DNA of 64,000 nucleotides, from NCBI RefSeq assembly GCF_002242805.1, contig NZ_MCGQ01000016.1, positions 310,481 to 374,480 on the forward strand, written 5' to 3'. Position 1 is the first letter of the stretch. Every line of letters begins with the position of its first letter. This DNA is from Streptomyces diastatochromogenes (GTDB lineage Bacteria; Actinomycetota; Actinomycetes; Streptomycetales; Streptomycetaceae). The notes under the pieces were generated by a model, which was given only the letters and a program-made list of their open reading frames with translations, did not search any database and had not been told where the DNA came from. A program made the position numbers and the translations under genes. Positions 59,259 to 64,000 of the stretch are shown here, one piece after another.

Positions 59259-60620
59259 ATGGACAAGCAGCAGGAGTTCGTGCTCCGGACCTTGGAGGAG
59301 CGCGACATCCGGTTCGTACGCCTGTGGTTCACGGACGTGCTGGGCTTCCTCAAGTCCGTCGCCGTGGCCCCGGCCGAGCTGGAACAGGCCTTCGACGAGG
59401 GCATCGGCTTCGACGGCTCCGCCATCGAGGGCTTCGCCCGCGTCTACGAGTCCGACATGATCGCCAAGCCGGACCCCTCCACCTTCCAGGTCCTGCCGTG
59501 GCGCGCGGAGACCCCGGGCACGGCCCGGATGTTCTGCGACATCCTCATGCCGGACGGCTCCCCGTCCTTCGCGGACCCGCGCTACGTGCTCAAGCGCGCC
59601 CTGGCCCGCACCTCCGACCTGGGGTTCACCTTCTACACCCACCCGGAGATCGAGTTCTTCCTGCTGAAGGACCGCCCGCTGGACGGCAGCCGCCCCACCC
59701 CGGCGGACAACTCCGGGTACTTCGACCACACCCCGACCAACGTCGGCATGGACTTCCGCCGCCAGGCGATCACCATGCTGGAGTCGATGGGCATCTCGGT
59801 CGAGTTCTCCCACCACGAGGGCGCCCCCGGCCAGCAGGAGATCGACCTGCGCTACGCCGACGCGCTCTCCACGGCGGACAACATCATGACGTTCCGCCTG
59901 GTCATGAAGCAGGTGGCCCTGGAGCAGGGCGTCCATGCGACCTTCATGCCGAAGCCTTTCTCCGAGCACCCGGGCAGCGGCATGCACACCCACCTCTCCC
60001 TCTTCGAGGGCGACCGCAACGCCTTCTACGAGTCCGGCTCCGAGTACCAGCTCTCCAAGGTCGGCCGCTCCTTCATCGCGGGCCTGCTCAAGCACGCGGC
60101 GGAGATCTCCGCGGTCACCAACCAGTGGGTGAACTCCTACAAGCGCATCTGGGGCGGCTCCGAGCGCACGGCCGGCGCCGGCGGCGAGGCCCCCTCCTAC
60201 ATCTGCTGGGGCCACAACAACCGCAGCGCCCTCGTCCGCGTCCCGATGTACAAGCCCGGCAAGACCGGCTCCGCCCGCGTGGAGGTCCGCTCCCTGGACT
60301 CCGGCGCCAACCCGTACCTGGCCTACGCCGTCCTGCTCGCCGCCGGCCTCAAGGGCATCGAGGAGGGCTACGAGCTCCCGCCGGGCGCCGAGGACGACGT
60401 CTGGGCCCTCTCGGACGCCGAGCGCCGCGCGATGGGCATCGAGCCCCTGCCCCAGAACCTCGGCGAGGCCCTGACCCTCATGGAGCGCAGCGACCTGGTC
60501 GCCGAAACCCTCGGCGAGCACGTCTTCGACTTCTTCCTGCGCAACAAGCGGGCCGAGTGGAACGAGTACCGCTCGGAGGTCACGGCGTTCGAGCTGCGGA
60601 AGAACCTGCCGGTGCTGTAG
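59259..60620 (+). CDS. glnA2: Glutamine-synthetase-like protein GlnA2 (gamma-glutamylpolyamine synthetase in S. coelicolor)
   Basis: 453 aa from ATG 59259 (GGGGAAG 6 nt upstream). DGSAIEGFARVYESDM, EIEFFLLK, MPKPFSEHPGSGMHTHLSLF and RVEVRSLDSGANPYLA are class-I GS blocks with metal and nucleotide residues. The adenylylation segment of true GlnA (NLYDLPP) is absent: here DDVWALSD (about 378-385) has Trp, no Tyr. S. coelicolor GlnA2 has been described as a gamma-glutamylpolyamine synthetase rather than a glutamine synthetase. Close to glnE as in that species. Confidence 0.93.
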   Translation: MDKQQEFVLRTLEERDIRFVRLWFTDVLGFLKSVAVAPAELEQAFDEGIGFDGSAIEGFARVYESDMIAKPDPSTFQVLPWRAETPGTARMFCDILMPDGSPSFADPRYVLKRALARTSDLGFTFYTHPEIEFFLLKDRPLDGSRPTPADNSGYFDHTPTNVGMDFRRQAITMLESMGISVEFSHHEGAPGQQEIDLRYADALSTADNIMTFRLVMKQVALEQGVHATFMPKPFSEHPGSGMHTHLSLFEGDRNAFYESGSEYQLSKVGRSFIAGLLKHAAEISAVTNQWVNSYKRIWGGSERTAGAGGEAPSYICWGHNNRSALVRVPMYKPGKTGSARVEVRSLDSGANPYLAYAVLLAAGLKGIEEGYELPPGAEDDVWALSDAERRAMGIEPLPQNLGEALTLMERSDLVAETLGEHVFDFFLRNKRAEWNEYRSEVTAFELRKNLPVL

Positions 60621-60660
60621 GCACAGGTCAGGCAGGTTTCCCGGCGAAACGATCCCGTGG

Positions 60661-60687
60661 GGCCGACGGTGGTGGACCGTCGGCCCT
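60661..60687 (+). terminator. Hairpin terminator of glnA2
   Basis: GGGCCGACGG (60661-60670), 7-nt loop, CCGTCGGCCC (60678-60687): a perfect 10-bp stem 41 bp after the stop, then a T-containing TTCGGCGTTT. Confidence 0.85.
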
Positions 60688-60811
60688 TCGGCGTTTCACC
60701 GCCCGGCTCCCGAAGCCGACCGCCGCCCCGCTCAGGTGGCTCCGGCCCAGGTTGTGGCGCAGGGTGGATGTGTTCCGCCGTTGCGTACCACGGCACCCTC
60801 GCGGTGCCCCG

Positions 60812-61231
60812 TCAGCGGACCGGCTCCCCGATCCCCAGCAGGTTGCCCTCGCTGTCCCGGAACCAGGCCCCGCGCTCGCCCCGGGCGCCCTTGCTCGGGT
60901 AGTTCCCGTCGATCTCGGCGATGCCGTCCCGGGTGCGCATGCCCGGCAGGTCGACCTCCTCGAAGACCACCCCGTGCCGCCGCAGTTCGGACACGGCCGC
61001 CTCGATGTCCGCAACCTCCCAGGCCATCTGCGTGAAGGTGCCGGGAGAGGCTCCCGTCGACTGGAAAACAACGAAGTCCGTGCCCCCGCACCGGTACAGC
61101 AGCCCGCCCGGGCGTTCGTCGACGGGCTCCAGGCCCAGCACCTCGGAGTAGAAACGGCGGGCCCGGTCCAGGTCCTGGGCGGGCAGCCGGGTGGCCACAT
61201 GCCCCCGGGCCAGAAGGTTTCTGTCGTCCAT
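60812..61231 (-). CDS. VOC superfamily (glyoxalase/bleomycin-resistance-like) protein
   Basis: 139 aa. HVATRLPAQDLDRARRFYSEVLGLEPV and WFRDSEGNLLGIGEP show the two beta-alpha-beta-beta-beta halves. A His in the first strand and Glu in the last could form part of a metal site. Catalytic role or antibiotic binding cannot be told. Same strand and 55 bp after a second VOC gene. Confidence 0.88.
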   Translation of the reverse strand: MDDRNLLARGHVATRLPAQDLDRARRFYSEVLGLEPVDERPGGLLYRCGGTDFVVFQSTGASPGTFTQMAWEVADIEAAVSELRRHGVVFEEVDLPGMRTRDGIAEIDGNYPSKGARGERGAWFRDSEGNLLGIGEPVR

Positions 61232-61285
61232 GTCCCTACTGTGACCCGCCCGCCGCTCCGTTCTCCGCAGATACGCGGGCGTGAC

Positions 61286-61726
61286 CTACTGCTCCCGGTG
61301 GGCCAGTGCGGCCAGCACCTGATGCAGCGGCTCAGTGGTCCGCCGCTTGTACTCCTGGATGGCCCACCCGTTCCCGTCAGGGTCCTTGAAGTACATGAAG
61401 GTGGCCCCGTCCTGAGGCGCGAACTGCACCGGCTCACTCACGTCGAGCCCCCGCGCGGTCAGCTCCTCGTACGCGGCCTTGGCATCCGTCACACACAGCT
61501 GCATCCCGTGGTACGTCCCCGGTTGCGGCGTCCCGGTAGGCACCTGCAGCCCGTCGACGAGCGCGATGGAACACCCGGACCCCGGCGGCGTGAGCTGCAC
61601 GATCCGCACGCCCTCCATCACCTCACCGTCGAGGTCGACATGAAAGCCGACCTTGTCCCGGTAGAACGCCTTGGCCCGGTCCACGTCGGACACGGGCAGC
61701 AGGATCACTTCGAGCGTCATCTCCAT
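61286..61726 (-). CDS. VOC superfamily protein, glyoxalase-like
   Basis: 146 aa from ATG 61726 (AAGGAG 6 nt upstream). LEVILLPVSDVDRAKAFYRDKVGFHVDLD and FKDPDGNGWAIQEYK are conserved; Glu in the last strand could bind metal. It is divergent from glnE across 385 bp and precedes the other VOC gene, so the two may form one transcript. Confidence 0.88.
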   Translation of the reverse strand: MEMTLEVILLPVSDVDRAKAFYRDKVGFHVDLDGEVMEGVRIVQLTPPGSGCSIALVDGLQVPTGTPQPGTYHGMQLCVTDAKAAYEELTARGLDVSEPVQFAPQDGATFMYFKDPDGNGWAIQEYKRRTTEPLHQVLAALAHREQ

Positions 61727-62111
61727 GAACGACTCCTTCACGTCCGGCTGAACGCCTCGCCCTTACCGAAGCCGAAAACCGTGCGGGGCGCCACGGAAAA
61801 CGCCAAAGCCGCGGGCAGCCGCGCACGGCGGGAAGGGGACGTGCCGGGTGGTGTCCGCCCGCAGCGGCCGGCGAAAACTCCGCCCACCCCTCGGCGAACC
61901 GTCCGCCGGACCGAGGACGGACACCACCCGGCGCGGCCCCGACTCACCCATGGACAGCAGGCGCGCCCCAAGCCACAACGGACCGGCACGGGCCGCCGCA
62001 GGCATCGGCGCAAGCCACGACGGCCCCCGCAGACGGACCAGCCCCAGAGCCACAGACGCCCACTCCGGTTAGGCTCTGGCCAGGACGACCTAGATCCAGG
62101 GGAGGCCACCG
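61727..62111. other. Divergent intergenic region (VOC / glnE) with a long inverted repeat
   Basis: No gene. It holds a perfect 15-bp inverted repeat, GCCGGGTGGTGTCCG (61843-61857) and CGGACACCACCCGGC (61918-61932), with 60 bp between that can fold further. An open frame in each direction has no ribosome site. Both flanking genes start away from it, so it is not a terminator for either; GGGGAGG (62098-62104) is the glnE ribosome site. Confidence 0.6.
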
Positions 62112-64000
62112 ATGACGCCGGGGCGCAGGAGCAGTACCTTCACGCGACTGCTGCGGCACGGCTTCACCGACCCCTCCGCCGCCGAGCGCCTCCTGGACAG
62201 CGGCGAACTGGCCCCCGTCCGCGACGACCCCTTCCTCCTGGAGGCCCTGGGCGCCACCGCCGACCCCGACCTCGCCCTGCACGGCCTGGTACGCCTCCTG
62301 GAGTCCCAGCCCGCCCCCACCGCCCGCCGCGAGCTGCTGGACACCCTGATAGCGGCCAAGCCCCTCCGCGACCGCCTCCTGGGCGTCCTGGGCGCCTCCG
62401 CCGCCCTCGCCGACCACCTCGCCCGCCACCCGAGCGACTGGCAGGCGCTGGTCACGTACGAGCCCCGGGACCTGCACCCCGGCGTGGAGGAGTTCGAGCG
62501 CGGTCTGGCCGAGGCCACCGACCCCATCTCCCTGCGCGTGGCCTACCGCCGCTGCCTGCTGTCGATAGCGGCCCGTGACGTGTGCGGCACCACGGACCTG
62601 CACGAGACCGCCGCGGAACTGGCCGACCTCGCCACCGCCACGCTCCGTGCGGCCCTGGCCATGGCGGAGGTCGCCGCCCCGGGGGACGCCGCGGCCTGCC
62701 GTCTCGCGGTGATCGCGATGGGCAAGTGCGGCGGCCACGAGCTGAACTACGTCTCGGACGTGGACGTGATCTTCGTGGCCGAGGCGACCGACGGCGCGGA
62801 CGAGGGGAAAGCGCTCAAATCCGCCACCAAACTGGCCTCGCACATGATGCGGATCTGCTCCGAGACCACGATCGAGGGCTCGATCTGGCCGGTGGACGCC
62901 AACCTCCGCCCCGAGGGCCGCAACGGCCCCCTCGTCCGCACCCTCAGCAGCCACCTCGCCTACTACCAGCGCTGGGCCAAGACCTGGGAGTTCCAGGCCC
63001 TGCTCAAGGCCCGCCCGGTCGCCGGGGACATCGAGCTGGGACGGCAGTACGTCGACGCGCTGGAACCCCTGGTCTGGAAGGCGGCCGAGCGCGAGAACTT
63101 CGTCACCGACGTGCAGAAGATGCGCCGCAGGGTGGTGGAGAACATCCCCGCGGCGGAGATCGAACGGGAGCTGAAACTCGGCCCGGGCGGCCTCAGGGAC
63201 GTCGAATTCGCCGTCCAGCTGCTCCAGTTGGTGCACGGCCGCACCGACCCGTCCCTGCGCAGCGGCACCACCCTCGACGCCCTCCAGGCACTCGCCGCCG
63301 GCGGCTACGTGGGCCGCGAGGACGCGGCCCGCCTCGACGAGGCCTACCGCTTCCTGCGCTCCATGGAGCACCGCATCCAGCTGTACCGCCTGCGCCGTAC
63401 CCACCTGGTCCCCGAAGCGGAAGCGGACCTCCGCCGCCTCGGCCGCTCCCTGGGCCTGCGCACCGACCCGGTGGTCGACCTGCAGCGCGAGTGGAAGCGG
63501 CACACCGGTGTCGTACGCCGCCTGCACGAGAAGCTCTTCTACCGCCCGCTGCTCGACGCCGTGGCCCAACTGGCACCCGGCGAGGCCAGGCTGAGCGTGG
63601 AGGCGGCCCGCGAGCGCCTGGTCGCCCTGGGCTATGCCGACCCGGCCGCGGCCCTGCGTCACCTGGAGGCCCTGGCCTCCGGCGTGACCCGCAAGGCCGC
63701 CATCCAGCGCACCCTGCTGCCCGTCCTGCTCGGCTGGTTCGCCGACTCCGCCGACCCGGACGCGGGCCTGCTCAACTTCCGCAAGGTCTCCGACGCGCTC
63801 GGCAAGACCCCCTGGTACCTCAGGCTCCTCAGGGACGAGGGCGCGGCCGCCGAGAACCTGGCCCGCGTCCTGTCGGCGGGCCGCCTCGCCCCCGACCTCC
63901 TGATGCGCAACCCCGAGGCGGTGGCTCTGCTCGGCGACGGCACCACCGGCACCGGCGGCGGCCTCGAACCGCGCGACCGCGCCCCGCTGGAGCAGGAGAT
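62112..64000 (+). CDS. glnE: Glutamine synthetase adenylyltransferase / deadenylase (GlnE), C-terminus beyond the window
   Basis: 629 codons visible of about 1000. The N-terminal nucleotidyltransferase (deadenylase) domain has IAMGKCGGHELNYVSDVDVIF (about 200-220, split GMGK/GGxELNYxSDxDxxF motif) and PVDANLRPEG; then helical ELKLGPGGLRDVEFAVQLLQLVHG and the RFLRSMEHRIQLYRLRR region. It modifies GlnA by adenylylation in response to nitrogen state. The second (adenylylation) domain is cut off. GGGGAGG precedes the ATG. Confidence 0.96.
   Translation, partial: MTPGRRSSTFTRLLRHGFTDPSAAERLLDSGELAPVRDDPFLLEALGATADPDLALHGLVRLLESQPAPTARRELLDTLIAAKPLRDRLLGVLGASAALADHLARHPSDWQALVTYEPRDLHPGVEEFERGLAEATDPISLRVAYRRCLLSIAARDVCGTTDLHETAAELADLATATLRAALAMAEVAAPGDAAACRLAVIAMGKCGGHELNYVSDVDVIFVAEATDGADEGKALKSATKLASHMMRICSETTIEGSIWPVDANLRPEGRNGPLVRTLSSHLAYYQRWAKTWEFQALLKARPVAGDIELGRQYVDALEPLVWKAAERENFVTDVQKMRRRVVENIPAAEIERELKLGPGGLRDVEFAVQLLQLVHGRTDPSLRSGTTLDALQALAAGGYVGREDAARLDEAYRFLRSMEHRIQLYRLRRTHLVPEAEADLRRLGRSLGLRTDPVVDLQREWKRHTGVVRRLHEKLFYRPLLDAVAQLAPGEARLSVEAARERLVALGYADPAAALRHLEALASGVTRKAAIQRTLLPVLLGWFADSADPDAGLLNFRKVSDALGKTPWYLRLLRDEGAAAENLARVLSAGRLAPDLLMRNPEAVALLGDGTTGTGGGLEPRDRAPLEQE

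Noticed and set aside
61763..62109. Minus-strand frames in the gap before glnE
   Set aside because: No ribosome site, Arg/Pro-rich composition, and they span the inverted repeat.
59324..62578. Long plus-strand frame over glnA2, the VOC genes and glnE
   Set aside because: Frame-shifted reading of glnA2 and antisense of the VOC genes; Pro/Arg-rich and without domains.

Overview
The window looks like the chromosome of a Streptomyces or close relative. GC is very high with GC-rich third codon positions, GTG starts and GTGA/ATGA overlaps are common, and the gene types fit: AfsR/SARP regulator, XRE-DUF5753/DUF397 modules, Rrf2-type NsrR, DmdR/IdeR-like iron boxes, F420:NADP reductase, glnA2 and glnE. 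No rRNA, tRNA, CRISPR array, insertion sequence or origin was seen. Both window ends cut genes (hsdM on the left, glnE on the right).

Layout. (1) 1-5.7 kb is an accessory island: a type I methyltransferase (hsdM), overlapped by an upstream gene that fuses an HTH, a degenerate methyltransferase core and a target-recognition-like tail, with its own operator; then a small Cys protein and a TIGR04141/DUF6119 protein. (2) 5.7-17.2 kb holds a divergent anti-sigma-type ATPase/HTH-TPR pair, a secreted tyrosine phosphatase, MazG-like, DoxX, NTF2-like and aldo/keto reductase genes, a MacB-like ABC exporter, a D,D-carboxypeptidase, a short-chain dehydrogenase and a Gfo/Idh/MocA oxidoreductase. (3) 17.2-22.2 kb has a Bcr/CflA exporter coupled to a serine hydrolase, Rsm22-like methyltransferase, TetR and a primase-polymerase-like protein. 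(4) 22.3-28.9 kb is iron and haem: lipoprotein-efeU-efeB-efeO with two iron boxes, and haem oxygenase with palindromic operators. (5) 29-35.7 kb is mostly housekeeping: map, an MFS exporter, SIS-like protein, sialidase, F420 reductase, site-2 protease. (6) 35.8-47.1 kb has a large SARP/AfsR regulator beside a DrrAB-like exporter carrying helically phased repeats, then panB, a DHA2 exporter with TetR, an EEP phosphatase-like protein and another MFS exporter. (7) 47.1-50.4 kb is a decayed accessory patch (hydrolase remnant, orphan SUKH immunity protein) plus an ATPase/XRE/DUF397 module. (8) 50.4-64 kb has nadE, a sedolisin, a probable NO-responsive cluster (DUF305-DUF3105, nsrR, FAD monooxygenase, hmp), glnA2, two VOC proteins and glnE.

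How parts work together. hsdM and the fusion gene are translationally coupled and probably form one methyltransferase complex. efeO-efeB-efeU read as a ferrous/ferric uptake operon under iron repression, and the haem oxygenase may add haem iron. NsrR-like sites lie upstream of hmp and in the nsrR/DUF3105 divergent region, which suggests one nitrosative-stress regulon. The SARP gene is convergent with a drug-exporter operon whose upstream region carries 11-bp-phased repeats of the general kind SARPs bind. A roughly 60-bp palindromic element recurs at three intergenic places (19.7, 31.5 and 47.1 kb).
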